Of a DNA stretch of 40,029 nt, positions 25,382 to 33,860 are shown one piece after another. The stretch comes from an uncultured Hyphomicrobiales bacterium (GTDB lineage: Bacteria > Pseudomonadota > Alphaproteobacteria > Rhizobiales > Xanthobacteraceae). The stretch covers positions 1-40,029 of the forward strand of contig CAIMEA010000184.1 of NCBI GenBank assembly GCA_903839845.1. Reading direction: 5' to 3'. The notes beneath the pieces are model-generated. The model searched no databases and was not told where the DNA came from. It saw only the letters and a list, made by a program, of their open reading frames with translations. Made by a program: the position numbers and the translations under genes. The stretch's first letter is position 1, and each line of letters opens with the position of its first letter.

Positions 25382-27598
25382 TTATCGCGGTCCGCAATGC
25401 ACAACCGAGTCGCGGTCGCTCAGCAGCTTTTCTATCGCGCAACTGCTCTCGTTAGCCATGTTGAAATAGCCGAAAATGCGCGGGTCCGGCGCGCCGTCGA
25501 GGATATTGGCAGCGGGCCCGCTATTTTCCTTGTCTGCATAGCCGCTGTGCAGGCCGACCAGAGTTGCGCTCAATGGCGACAATTGCCAGCCGAGCGGAAT
25601 GGGATAGTCAATCAAGTTGAGCGGGAACATCGCGAATTGCGCATTGGACCGGTTGCAACGCTTGTCGGCAAAACAGTCATCCGCGAAATTGGAGGCGCGA
25701 TAGATGGCCAGTGTGCCGCGCGAGGTACGCGTGCTTAGCATGGTGCGGAGCGGTGACAGGATTTCGCCAATGCCCTGCCAGGCCCGTGTCTCCAAAAGCC
25801 CGAGATCGCTGATGACCAGGAGATGCACCGATATTTTGTGCGTGCCGGTTCCCCAATAAGACGTTTGCACGGCGCGTAAAAGGTCAAGTGTGGTCTCAAC
25901 GCCCGAGTTTTCAATATAGCCACCATCGACCATGCGCAGATCATGTTCGGCGTTGGTGAGCCGGCCGGCCGGAAGAATCCATGGGAAACGGGCGCTCAGG
26001 CCCACCGCCGTTGCCAGGCTGAGATCCTCGGCGAAAACATCCATGGCGGCCCCGGGCGGTTTGCCGAGCAGCTTGTGAAATTCAACGATCCTGGTGATGG
26101 TCGAAATATTTCCGATCGCGCGAAGATCGACGACCTCAAACGGTGCGATAACCACGCGATAGCCATGCTCGACATCGGTCGCATTCAGAATGAGAGCCGG
26201 GCCGGGGTTGGAGGCATCCCAATGCGTCAGGAACGGCTCGGCAAAGGGATTGCCGCCGGCATGTTCCGTGTCCGTGCGTGTCCACGCGGCGGCCAAGCTG
26301 GCTTCCAACGCTCGTGCGCGATCTAAATGGCCGACCGCCAACGGCAGAAAGCGCTGGAGAAAGTCGGGAAACAAGGTCGCCGCCACGACCGGCGCCAACA
26401 AATCCGCCCCGAGAAAGTAGCTCTCCACCTTTTTCTCCAGCGGCCCGATCGGGGTGGGCCCCACGAGACAATCCTGGTGGGTGGCATTGGGCGCTCGATG
26501 TTTGGCGAGGCCGGTGAAAACAGCGGCGCCGAGGCTGCCGCCCGAGACCCCGCTGATCGAGAAGACGTGCTGAGCGAAATTCGGGCATCGGTCCTGCAGT
26601 CGAGCCAGCACCGTGGCGGCATGATAAGCGGCATACATGCCGCCGCCGGCGGCGGTGACGAAGAACACCGGATAAGGCTTGCCGGAGTAATGATCCTTGT
26701 CGGCCCTGCTATCGAGCCAGGCATGGAGTGCCTCGCGCGCCCCGGGCAGTTTGGTTGGCGTGCGGTCTCGCAGGCGAATGGCGTGGTTATCGTTCCATCC
26801 GAAAGCCGAGAAGGCGACGCCAAGTACGAAGATGCTTGATAGCACGGGAACGCGATAGCTATCAAAATAGGCGGTGAGCGAGCCGAGCAAGACGATGAGA
26901 GTCACCGTGAAGAAAAGCAGAATAGAAAGTGCGCCCATGGCCTGCGGGATTGATACCGGCGCGACGCTGACCCAAACCGAGGTTGCGACAATGAGGACGA
27001 GCACGCCCAGCGTCGCATAGCCGCCGGACCAGACTGGGTCGAGCCCGCTCCGTTCGCCGCGTCCGCGTTTGCGCAGAAACGTCGCGGTCAGAAAGGCGCC
27101 TGCCGAGAGTACCGCGAGCACACCCGCGCATCGCAGGCTGAACGCGACGTGGGCGGCATCGGTCGTGACCGACGCTAGACTTGGCTTGGCCGCGAGCACC
27201 GGCGGCGGAAAACGAAACTCCAACTCACCCGCGGCGATGAAAAGCCCCAGCGCGAGACCGAGCGGAATCATTGCGCCGCAGATACGGGGCAGCCAGCGCG
27301 TCAGCAGGCCAGCGACGTTGTCCTGACGCAGCAGGTCCCGTGCATAAAGGTAGGTGAGGTGTCTTCCGATGATCCAAGGCGTCAGCGTCGCCAGCACGAG
27401 CGTGAGCCCGGCAAAGACCAGTTGGATCGATCCATACGCACGCCATGGCTGCGCAAGGATGCGATAAACCTCCCTGGTCTGCTCTGGCAGAAAGAGGCCC
27501 ACGCTGGTGAACAGGGCAATAAAGAGCGGCGCCCTTATGACCTTGACGACGGAGGCAATCTCCCCGGTCGTTCTTAACAACGCCACAAAGCCGACCAT
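25382..27598 (-). CDS. Membrane-anchored patatin-like phospholipase (about 7 TM plus patatin domain)
   Basis: 738 residues. The first ~265 residues contain about seven hydrophobic segments (around 23-37, 58-75, 107-123, 157-174, 196-212, 222-240, 250-265); the rest is a patatin-type hydrolase. Seen: the oxyanion loop 'AAGGGMYAAYHAATVL' at 316-331, the nucleophile elbow 'GVSGG' with Ser352, and the catalytic Asp558 in 'VDGGYIENSG'. It probably acts on membrane lipid or lipid-like esters next to the bilayer. Cys residues near the end ('DDCFADKRC') could pair if the domain is exported. The side of the membrane is not determinable by eye. It converges with phaB. Substrate unknown. Confidence 0.88.
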   Translation of the reverse strand: MVGFVALLRTTGEIASVVKVIRAPLFIALFTSVGLFLPEQTREVYRILAQPWRAYGSIQLVFAGLTLVLATLTPWIIGRHLTYLYARDLLRQDNVAGLLTRWLPRICGAMIPLGLALGLFIAAGELEFRFPPPVLAAKPSLASVTTDAAHVAFSLRCAGVLAVLSAGAFLTATFLRKRGRGERSGLDPVWSGGYATLGVLVLIVATSVWVSVAPVSIPQAMGALSILLFFTVTLIVLLGSLTAYFDSYRVPVLSSIFVLGVAFSAFGWNDNHAIRLRDRTPTKLPGAREALHAWLDSRADKDHYSGKPYPVFFVTAAGGGMYAAYHAATVLARLQDRCPNFAQHVFSISGVSGGSLGAAVFTGLAKHRAPNATHQDCLVGPTPIGPLEKKVESYFLGADLLAPVVAATLFPDFLQRFLPLAVGHLDRARALEASLAAAWTRTDTEHAGGNPFAEPFLTHWDASNPGPALILNATDVEHGYRVVIAPFEVVDLRAIGNISTITRIVEFHKLLGKPPGAAMDVFAEDLSLATAVGLSARFPWILPAGRLTNAEHDLRMVDGGYIENSGVETTLDLLRAVQTSYWGTGTHKISVHLLVISDLGLLETRAWQGIGEILSPLRTMLSTRTSRGTLAIYRASNFADDCFADKRCNRSNAQFAMFPLNLIDYPIPLGWQLSPLSATLVGLHSGYADKENSGPAANILDGAPDPRIFGYFNMANESSCAIEKLLSDRDSVVHCGPR

Positions 27599-27736
27599 CG
27601 CAATGCCCCCGCACCGTAATGAATACAGGCTAGCAGGTTTGATACCAATTGGGAGCGCGACTTGATCGACTGTCGTAGGATGCCGTAAAGGAGGGCGCCG
27701 GGCGGTCCGGCCACACCATAGCCGAGGTCATTTTCC

Positions 27737-28813
27737 ATGAGCACCAACCGCGTTCACCGCGTCGCCGTCATTCCCGGCGACGGCATCGGCCAGGAAGTCA
27801 TGCCGGAGGGCGTGCGCGTGCTCGAAGCGGCGGCGAAGAAATTCGGCTTCAAGCTGCAGTTCGACGATTTCGACTTCGCCTCCTGCGACTATTACGAAAA
27901 GCACGGCCGCATGATGCCGGAGGACTGGAAGGAAAAAATCGGCAAGCACGACGCTATCTATTTCGGCGCCGTCGGCATGCCGGACAAGGTGCCCGATCAT
28001 ATTTCGCTGTGGGGTTCGCTGATCCTGTTCCGCCGCGAGTTCGATCAATACGTCAATCTGCGCCCGGTTCGCCTGATGCCGGGCGTGCCGTGTCCTTTGG
28101 TCGGCCGCAAGCCCGGCGACATCGATTTCTGGGTGGTGCGCGAGAACACCGAGGGCGAATATTCGGCGATCGGCGGCAAGATGTTTCCCGGCACCGACCG
28201 CGAAGTCGTGTTGCAGGAAACCGTGATGAGCCGCACCGGCGTCGATCGCGTGCTGAAATTCGCTTTCGAACTCGCGCAGTCGACGCCGAAGAAGCATCTC
28301 ACCTCGGCCACCAAGTCGAACGGCATTGCGATTACCATGCCGTACTGGGACGAGCGGGTGAAGGAAATGGCGAAGAAATACCCGGATGTGAAATGGAATC
28401 AGTTTCACATCGACATTCTCGCCGCGCACTTCGTCATGAACCCGGACAAGTTCAACGTCGTCGTCGCCTCCAACCTGTTCGGCGATATCCTGTCGGACCT
28501 GGGTCCCGCCTGCACCGGCACCATCGCCATCGCGCCGTCCGGCAACATCAATCCGGAGCGATTGTTTCCGTCGGTGTTCGAGCCGGTGCACGGCTCGGCG
28601 CCGGATATTTACGGGCAGGGCATCGCCAACCCGATCGGGCAGATATGGTCGGGCGCGATGATGCTCGAGCATCTTGGCGAGCCGGAAGCGGCCAAGGCCA
28701 TCGTCACCGCCATCGAGCGGGTGCTGGCGCAGGACAAATTGCGCACGCGTGATCTCAAGGGCCCGGCCAATACGGTCACCTGCGGCAAGGCGGTCGCGGA
28801 TGCGCTGGGCTAA
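27737..28813 (+). CDS. Tartrate dehydrogenase/decarboxylase-type isopropylmalate dehydrogenase homologue
   Basis: 358 residues of the beta-decarboxylating dehydrogenase family; acts on (2R,3S)-2,3-hydroxy acids such as tartrate or D-malate with NAD and a divalent metal. Seen: 'IPGDGIGQEVMPEG' at 12-25, 'LWGSLILFRREFDQYVNLRP' (the tartrate/malate-type substrate loop, not the leucine-pathway one), 'RENTEGEYS', 'DILSDLGPACTG' with metal-ligand aspartates, and 'EPVHGSAPDIYGQGIANPI'. Leucine biosynthesis (LeuB) is unlikely because the substrate loop differs. Its stop overlaps the convergent binding-protein gene by 4 bases. Confidence 0.9.
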   Translation: MSTNRVHRVAVIPGDGIGQEVMPEGVRVLEAAAKKFGFKLQFDDFDFASCDYYEKHGRMMPEDWKEKIGKHDAIYFGAVGMPDKVPDHISLWGSLILFRREFDQYVNLRPVRLMPGVPCPLVGRKPGDIDFWVVRENTEGEYSAIGGKMFPGTDREVVLQETVMSRTGVDRVLKFAFELAQSTPKKHLTSATKSNGIAITMPYWDERVKEMAKKYPDVKWNQFHIDILAAHFVMNPDKFNVVVASNLFGDILSDLGPACTGTIAIAPSGNINPERLFPSVFEPVHGSAPDIYGQGIANPIGQIWSGAMMLEHLGEPEAAKAIVTAIERVLAQDKLRTRDLKGPANTVTCGKAVADALG

Positions 28814-29775
28814 TCGAACGCCTTCGAATACACGAACAATTCCTTGAGCTGCGCCTTGCTCAAGGGCGCCTTCAGGAACTTGCTGTCGATGGCTTCCTCG
28901 GTGATGGCGTCGAGGCCCAACAGTTTTTCCGGCAGCAGTTCGTCTTTCGGATAGAACTCGTCGCGCATGCGCTCGGTGATTTTCTCCGGGATTTTCACCC
29001 ACTCCGAATACATTTTGAGCGCCTCGGGACTTGAATACATCCAGTCCAGAGTCTCGCGATAGGCGGCGACGTAGCGCATCAGCGCGTCGTGCTTCTGCGC
29101 GAAAGCGGTCTTGTTGGTGATCTGCAGGCGCACGGTCTGCGTGCGCAAAGCCGGCACATCGCTGCCGTGGCCGATGATGCGGATCTTGCCTTCCTCCGCC
29201 TCGCGCAGGCCGAAAGGCGGCGACGACCAGCCGGCATCGATCTGGCCCGACATCGCCTGCGTGAAGGTCGATGCCGGATTGCCGGTGGCGACCGGCTTCG
29301 GCGTCACGCCTTTCAGTCTGGCAAGTTGGAGCAGCGCCGTGTAGCTCGACGAGCCGGTGGTCGAATAGCCGACCGTCTTGCCGTTCAGATCGCCGAAATT
29401 CTTGATCGGCGAGTTGGCCGGCACATACCAGTAGGCGGCCGGCGCGCCGGTGGTGTGATTGGCGAGCGCCAGCATCGGCGCGCCTTTGGCAAAAGCGCCC
29501 AGCACCGAATTGGTGCCGACGCCAATGCCGATGTCGGCGGAGCCGGCGATCACCGCCTGCATGGTCTCGGCCGAGCCTTGCGTATAAAGCAGATCGAGGC
29601 TGAGCCCGCGCTTTTTGAAGAAGCCCATGCGCTGGCCGAGTTCGGGCACGGCGTTTTCCCAATTGCCGTGCTGGCCGATGGCGATGGTCAGCGCGTCGTC
29701 GGCGGGCGCCGGCGTCAGCGCGATGCCGAGACAAAGCGCGGCGGCGCAAGCGGTCAGGCTGAACTTTTGCATCAT
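28810..29775 (-). CDS. NitT/TauT-type ABC transporter substrate-binding protein (orphan)
   Basis: 321 residues with a signal peptide of about 28 residues ('SLTACAAALCLGIALTPAPA'), then 'IGQHGNWENAVPELGQRMGF', 'GSADIGIGVGTNSVLG' and 'GDLNGKTVGYSTTGSSSYTA', the layout of SsuA/TauA-like proteins that bind sulfonates, nitrate, pyrimidine precursors or similar. ATG 29775 (MMQKF) is chosen because the signal peptide begins there; the upstream extension overlaps the aldolase gene. No permease or ATPase gene is present nearby. It lies 13 bases downstream of the class II aldolase gene and is probably in its operon. Confidence 0.88.
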   Translation of the reverse strand: MMQKFSLTACAAALCLGIALTPAPADDALTIAIGQHGNWENAVPELGQRMGFFKKRGLSLDLLYTQGSAETMQAVIAGSADIGIGVGTNSVLGAFAKGAPMLALANHTTGAPAAYWYVPANSPIKNFGDLNGKTVGYSTTGSSSYTALLQLARLKGVTPKPVATGNPASTFTQAMSGQIDAGWSSPPFGLREAEEGKIRIIGHGSDVPALRTQTVRLQITNKTAFAQKHDALMRYVAAYRETLDWMYSSPEALKMYSEWVKIPEKITERMRDEFYPKDELLPEKLLGLDAITEEAIDSKFLKAPLSKAQLKELFVYSKAFD

Positions 29776-29788
29776 GGCGTCACGCTTT

Positions 29789-30610
29789 CTATTGGCGCGA
29801 TTTTGTTTTGCGGCCTTTGGATTTGCTGGCTTTGGCATTGCCGATTTTTCTCTTGCTGGTCTTGGCGGCGCGCGCGAACGACTTCGCCGGCTTCCAGTTG
29901 CCTTCCGCCTTGTCGAGCCGCGCCGACCAGTATTCAAAGGCGCGCGACACCGGGCTCGGCCGCAGATTATATTCGCCGGCCAGTTCGGTCTCGGCGGCGG
30001 TCAGCGGCGAGACGTTGCCGAGCGAATGCGCCTGGATCTGCATCGCCGCGTTGCGCGCGGTATAGATGGTGCGGAAGGTGAGTTCCTCCAGCGTCAGCCC
30101 GGCGACGGTCGCGCCATGCCGGCGCATCAGCACCATCCAGTTCGCGCCGAGTGCGCGCGCCAGCGAGGCGCCTTCCTCCGGCTTGGCGACGATCAGCGTG
30201 GTGTCGCCGAAATCGTCGCGGCTGTCCCAGAACGGCACCGTGCCGCCCATGGTGGCGCCGAGATGATAGACCGGCTTGAGTTCCATGCCGGAAATGCAGA
30301 ACGGCAGGATCGAGGCGGCGTGATGGTGACAGACCGCGTTTACCTCCGGCCGCGCCTTGTAGATTTCGCCGTGGATGACGCGCTCGCCATAGAGCCGTTG
30401 CTCGATCGGCTTGACGATCTGCGAGTCGAGCGTGAATTCGTGAATGTCGGACGGCATCACCAGTTCGGGCGCGCGCGACACCGACATTAAATAGCGCGTC
30501 GGGTCGGTCGGATGGCGCATGGTGACGTGGCCGAAGGCGTCGAGCACGCCCTCATTGGCAATCATGCGATTGGCGCGCGCCAGCCTGTTGCGCGCCTCAG
30601 TAAGTGTCAT
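29789..30610 (-). CDS. Class II aldolase/adducin-family protein
   Basis: 273 residues. Zinc-dependent aldolase fold. Seen: 'GVLDAFGHVTMRHPTD' at 21-36, 'MPSDIHEFTLD', Glu82 in 'IHGEIYKARPEVNAVCHHH' with His95 and His97 as metal ligands, and His165 in 'RRHGATVAGLTLEE'. The last ~30 residues are a Lys/Arg-rich tail ('SKRKIGNAKASKSKGRKTKS') outside the fold. ATG 30610 gives the usual N-terminus. Family members include fuculose-phosphate aldolase, decarboxylases and uncharacterised enzymes; the substrate is not known. It leads an operon with an ABC-type binding protein, suggesting uptake and cleavage or decarboxylation of one compound. Confidence 0.88.
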   Translation of the reverse strand: MTLTEARNRLARANRMIANEGVLDAFGHVTMRHPTDPTRYLMSVSRAPELVMPSDIHEFTLDSQIVKPIEQRLYGERVIHGEIYKARPEVNAVCHHHAASILPFCISGMELKPVYHLGATMGGTVPFWDSRDDFGDTTLIVAKPEEGASLARALGANWMVLMRRHGATVAGLTLEELTFRTIYTARNAAMQIQAHSLGNVSPLTAAETELAGEYNLRPSPVSRAFEYWSARLDKAEGNWKPAKSFARAAKTSKRKIGNAKASKSKGRKTKSRQ

Positions 30611-30741
30611 CGGCACTGAACGTCTCCCGGTGGATTTATCGCCCGGTGCTTTATAGCGCAACGCCGCGTCCGGGCCAGTCCGCCGCGCCCGCTATTTTGC
30701 CCGGCGTTGTGCAGGGCGAGCGGATCGGCTATGGCCGCCGC

Positions 30742-31623
30742 ATGACCACGCCCCGCGCCACTCTGTTCGGCTTTGCCGCGATCCTGATGTGGTCGCTGCT
30801 GGCGGTCATGATCGTCGCCTCGGGCACGGTGCCGCCGTTTCAACTCGCCGCGCTGACCTTCGCCATTGGCGGTGCCATCGGCGCGGCCTGGGTGACGCGC
30901 ACCGGCCACTGGCGCGCGCTGCGGCAGAAGCCGCAAGTCTGGCTGCTCGGCGTCGGCGGATTGTTCGGCTATCACGCTTTGTATTTCATCGCGCTGCGGC
31001 TGGCCCCGCCGGCGGAAGCGGGCCTGCTCAACTATTTCTGGCCGCTGTTGATCGTGCTGTTTTCCGGTCTGCTGCCGGGCGAGCATCTGCGCTGGTTTTC
31101 GATAGGCGGCGCGCTGCTCGGCCTTGCCGGCACGGTGATCCTGTTTCTCGGCAAGGGTCTGGCCCCGGCTTTGGATTATGCCGCCGGTTACAGTGCGGCC
31201 TTTTGCGCGGCCTTCGTCTGGGCGGGGTATTCGGTGCTGTCGCGCCGCTTCGTCGGCGTGCCGACAGCGGCGGTCGCCGGATTTTGCCTCGCCACCGCGT
31301 TGCTGGCGGCTTTGTGTCATGTCGCCTTCGAGACGACGGTGTGGCCGGCGGATGCCGGGCAATGGCTCGCCGTCGTTGCGCTCGGCGTCGGCCCGGTCGG
31401 CATCGCGTTTTATGCCTGGGACATCGGCGTCAAGCGCGGCGATATCAGGCTCTTGGGCGTGGCGTCCTATGCCGCGCCCTTGCTGTCGACATTTTTTCTG
31501 ATGCTGGCCGGTTATGCAGACGCCAGCGTGACCTTGTGGTTCGCGGCGCTGCTGATTGCCGGCGGCGGTCTGCTCGCGGCCAAGGACATGCTGGGCAGGC
31601 AGACGCCAAACCCGTCACCCTGA
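30742..31623 (+). CDS. EamA/DMT-family transporter (YddG-like)
   Basis: 293 residues with about ten TM helices. Seen: 'FAAILMWSLLAVMIVASGTV' at the start, 'FGYHALYFIALRLAPPAEAG', 'LLNYFWPLLIVLFSGLLPGE', which resembles the aromatic amino acid exporter YddG and relatives, and a C-terminal 'FFLMLAGYADASVTLWFAAL'. ATG 30742 precedes the first helix; no strong Shine-Dalgarno is seen. It is divergent from the aldolase gene. The stop codon lies inside a 13-base palindrome that probably ends transcription. Confidence 0.9.
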   Translation: MTTPRATLFGFAAILMWSLLAVMIVASGTVPPFQLAALTFAIGGAIGAAWVTRTGHWRALRQKPQVWLLGVGGLFGYHALYFIALRLAPPAEAGLLNYFWPLLIVLFSGLLPGEHLRWFSIGGALLGLAGTVILFLGKGLAPALDYAAGYSAAFCAAFVWAGYSVLSRRFVGVPTAAVAGFCLATALLAALCHVAFETTVWPADAGQWLAVVALGVGPVGIAFYAWDIGVKRGDIRLLGVASYAAPLLSTFFLMLAGYADASVTLWFAALLIAGGGLLAAKDMLGRQTPNPSP

Positions 31624-31661
31624 GGTGCGAGGCTCGCCGCAATGGCGGCTCGCACCTCAGG
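31619..31661. terminator. 13-base palindrome between convergent genes
   Basis: CCTGAGGTGCGAG (31619-31631) pairs perfectly with CTCGCACCTCAGG (31649-31661). The DMT stop codon (31621-31623) is inside the left arm, and the cupin stop is 13 bases beyond the right arm. 'CACCCTGAGGTG...' palindromes are common dispersed repeats in this group from memory. Confidence 0.65.
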
Positions 31662-31674
31662 ATGACGGATTAGA

Positions 31675-32091
31675 TCACGGCTTCCATCCTGCCGGCGCCA
31701 GTTCAAACCCGTCGAAAGAAAATCCCGGCGCCACGGTGCAGCCGACCAAAGTCCAGTCGCCGGTCGATTCGGCCGCCTGCCAGGCGCGCGCCGGTACGAT
31801 CACTTGCGGAATCTCATCGGCATGAATGTCGCCGCCGAGCTGGATAATTTCTTCCTTGGCGCCATCGACGATCGACAGCTTGAGCGGCGCGCCGGCATGC
31901 CAGTGCCAGATCTCGACCGCGTCGACGCGATGCCAGTGCGAGCGCTCGCCGCGCGCCAATAGAAACAGGATCGCCGTCGAGGCAGCGCGGCCGTTGACTT
32001 TGTGCGTATCGCGAAACGTCTCGCGATAATGCCCGCCTTCCGGATGCGGCTTGAGGTCGAACTTCTTGATGATGTCGGTGGCGGTGGGCAT
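31675..32091 (-). CDS. DUF985-family cupin protein
   Basis: 138 residues, a single beta-barrel. Seen: 'LKPHPEGGHYRETFRD' at 13-28, 'STAILFLLARGERSHWHRVD' with His52 and His54, 'EIWHWHAGAPL' at 60-70, and 'GCTVAPGFSFDGFELA'. The His/Glu pattern suggests a metal site, but the family's reaction is unknown. Its ATG shares one base with the gloB stop (TAATG), so it is translated with gloB. Confidence 0.92.
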   Translation of the reverse strand: MPTATDIIKKFDLKPHPEGGHYRETFRDTHKVNGRAASTAILFLLARGERSHWHRVDAVEIWHWHAGAPLKLSIVDGAKEEIIQLGGDIHADEIPQVIVPARAWQAAESTGDWTLVGCTVAPGFSFDGFELAPAGWKP

Positions 32092-32864
32092 TAAAATTTG
32101 TTCTTCCTCTCGCGCACTTCCGCGAACACTTCGTTGGCCGGTTTACCCGCCATGCCGATGCTGGCCGCGAGCGAGGCTTCCCCCGCGCGCAGGAAAGGAT
32201 TGGTCTTCTTCTCCTCGCCGATGGTGGTCGGAATGGTCGGCTCACCGGCGGCCAGTTGCTTGGCTGCCTGTTGCGCGCGCGCCAGCAAATCCTTGTTGCC
32301 CTTGTCGACCGAGAGCGCGAACTTGATATTGGCGGCGGTGTATTCATGGCCGCAAAAGATTTTCGTCTCGTCCGGCAGGTCGCGCATCTTCAACATCGAG
32401 CCCCACATCTGGTCCATGGTGCCTTCGATGACGCGGCCGCAGCCGACCGAGAACAGCGTATCGGCGGCGAACAGCAGATTGTTGGCGTGGAACCAGTAGA
32501 CGATATGGCCGAGCGTGTGGCCGGGCGTTTCGATGACATTGCCGGTGAGATTGCCGATCTTGACCGTGTCGCCCTCGCGCACGGTCTCATCGACGCCGGG
32601 GATCTTGGCGGCTTCACCGGCCGGCGCGACGACGCGGCATTTGTATTTGGCCTTGAGCGCCATGATGCCGTCGGTGTGGTCGGCGTGATGGTGGGTGACG
32701 AGAATATCGGTCAGCTTCCAGCCGGTCGCCTTGAGCGCGGCCTCGATCGGCGCCGCTTCCGGCGCGTCGATCGACGCCGTCGCCCCCGTCGCCGAATCGT
32801 GCAGCAGCACGCCGTAATTATCGGAGCGGCACATAAACAGGCGGGTTTGCGCGGGCATGGTCAT
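32091..32864 (-). CDS. gloB: Hydroxyacylglutathione hydrolase (glyoxalase II)
   Basis: 257 residues, metallo-beta-lactamase fold; hydrolyses S-lactoylglutathione to lactate and glutathione in methylglyoxal detoxification. Seen: the metal motif 'THHHADHTDG' at 57-66 (His58, His60, Asp62, His63), 'ETPGHTLGHIVYW', 'FAADTLFSVGCGRVIEGT' and 'FCGHEYTAANIKFAL' in the C-terminal helical domain that holds glutathione. Full length. First gene of a two-gene operon with the cupin, divergent from a methyltransferase gene. Confidence 0.95.
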   Translation of the reverse strand: MTMPAQTRLFMCRSDNYGVLLHDSATGATASIDAPEAAPIEAALKATGWKLTDILVTHHHADHTDGIMALKAKYKCRVVAPAGEAAKIPGVDETVREGDTVKIGNLTGNVIETPGHTLGHIVYWFHANNLLFAADTLFSVGCGRVIEGTMDQMWGSMLKMRDLPDETKIFCGHEYTAANIKFALSVDKGNKDLLARAQQAAKQLAAGEPTIPTTIGEEKKTNPFLRAGEASLAASIGMAGKPANEVFAEVRERKNKF

Positions 32865-32968
32865 TCTCCTCGACGACGAGCGTTAACCTAACATCGGAAA
32901 TGTGTCGCATATCGGCGGCCCGCAAGGCCAGCCGTTTATTGGCCGGCGATTCGTGTTAGCCTGTCGTT

Positions 32969-33703
32969 ATGTCAATCGATGTCGTTGATCTGCGCAATTT
33001 TTACGGCCAGCGCCTGGGCGTGGTGGCACGCCGCTTCGTCGGCCGCGCGGTGCGTTCTTTATGGCGCGATACCGCCGGCCAGCGCGTCCTCGGCATCGGC
33101 TATACGACGCCCTATCTCGGCCTGTTCCGCGAGGACTCCGAACGCTGCCTCGCCTTCATGCCGGCCGGGCAGGGCGTCTTGAAATGGCCGACCGCGCGCC
33201 CGGCGCTGTCGGCGCTGGTCGATGAGAACGAACTGCCGCTGACCGACGGCGCGGTCGACCGTGTGCTCTTGGTGCATGCGCTGGAAATGACCAACGACCC
33301 GGCGGCGCTGCTGCGCGAAGTGTGGCGGGTGCTGGCCGCCGGCGGCCGCTTGCTGGCGGTGGTGCCGAACCGGCGCGGCGTCTGGGCGCGCATGGACACG
33401 ACGCCGTTCGGCCATGGCCGGCCCTATTCGCGCTCGCAGATCAATCAGCTGTTGCGCGAGACCTGGTTCACGCCATCGGGCTGGAGCGAAGCGTTGTATG
33501 TGCCGCCGGTGCCGCGCGGCTGGTTCCTGCGCTCGGCGGCGGCGTGGGAACGCACCGGGGCTACTCTGTCGGCGCCGTTCGCCGGCGTGCATCTGGTGGA
33601 AGCAACCAAGCAGGTCTATCGCGCGGTGCCGGCGCAACGCCGCCTGAAACGCCGGCTGATGCCGGCGCTCGAGCCGGTGCTGGCGCCGTCGCCGGGGACG
33701 TGA
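32969..33703 (+). CDS. Class I SAM-dependent methyltransferase
   Basis: 244 residues. Seen: a Rossmann-type core with 'RVLGIGYTTPYLGLF' (motif I, with an unusual Tyr where a Gly is typical), 'DENELPLTDGAVDRVLLVHA' (motif II/III, as in Methyltransf_11), 'LLREVWRVLAAGGRLLAVVP' (motif IV), and a C-terminal extension with 'FLRSAAAWERTGATL'. The substrate is unknown. A divergent arrangement with gloB suggests a shared promoter region of about 100 bases. The stop is followed by a family A repeat. Confidence 0.9.
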   Translation: MSIDVVDLRNFYGQRLGVVARRFVGRAVRSLWRDTAGQRVLGIGYTTPYLGLFREDSERCLAFMPAGQGVLKWPTARPALSALVDENELPLTDGAVDRVLLVHALEMTNDPAALLREVWRVLAAGGRLLAVVPNRRGVWARMDTTPFGHGRPYSRSQINQLLRETWFTPSGWSEALYVPPVPRGWFLRSAAAWERTGATLSAPFAGVHLVEATKQVYRAVPAQRRLKRRLMPALEPVLAPSPGT

Positions 33704-33714
33704 GGCAGGCGCCC

Positions 33715-33855
33715 TTTCCCGGGCGCGTCGCAGCGTGAGTGAAACGAACGGTGCGGCGCTGACCCGGGATCGTTCCAAATTTTGAATTTGATAAGACCCC
33801 GGATCAGCGGCGCATCACGCTGCTGACGCGCGTGCTGCACCGCGTCCGGGGAAGG
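33715..33855. repeat. Dispersed palindromic repeat, family A, diverged copy
   Basis: Begins TTTCCCGGGCGCG and ends CGCGTCCGGGGAAG, with an inner 'GACCCGGGATCGTTCC' and 'ACCCCGGATCAGCGGCGC' resembling the copy at 5957-6074 but longer and less regular. It fills the gap between convergent genes. The outer palindrome suggests a terminator role. Confidence 0.65.
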
Positions 33856-33860
33856 TGGGC

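Noticed and set aside
27728-29749. Very long minus-strand open frame (673 codons) opposite the tartrate-dehydrogenase-like gene
   Set aside because: It lies antisense to a clear enzyme gene and out of frame with the binding-protein gene. Its translation is Arg/His/Gly/Ala-rich with no domain, as expected from the reverse strand of GC-rich codons.
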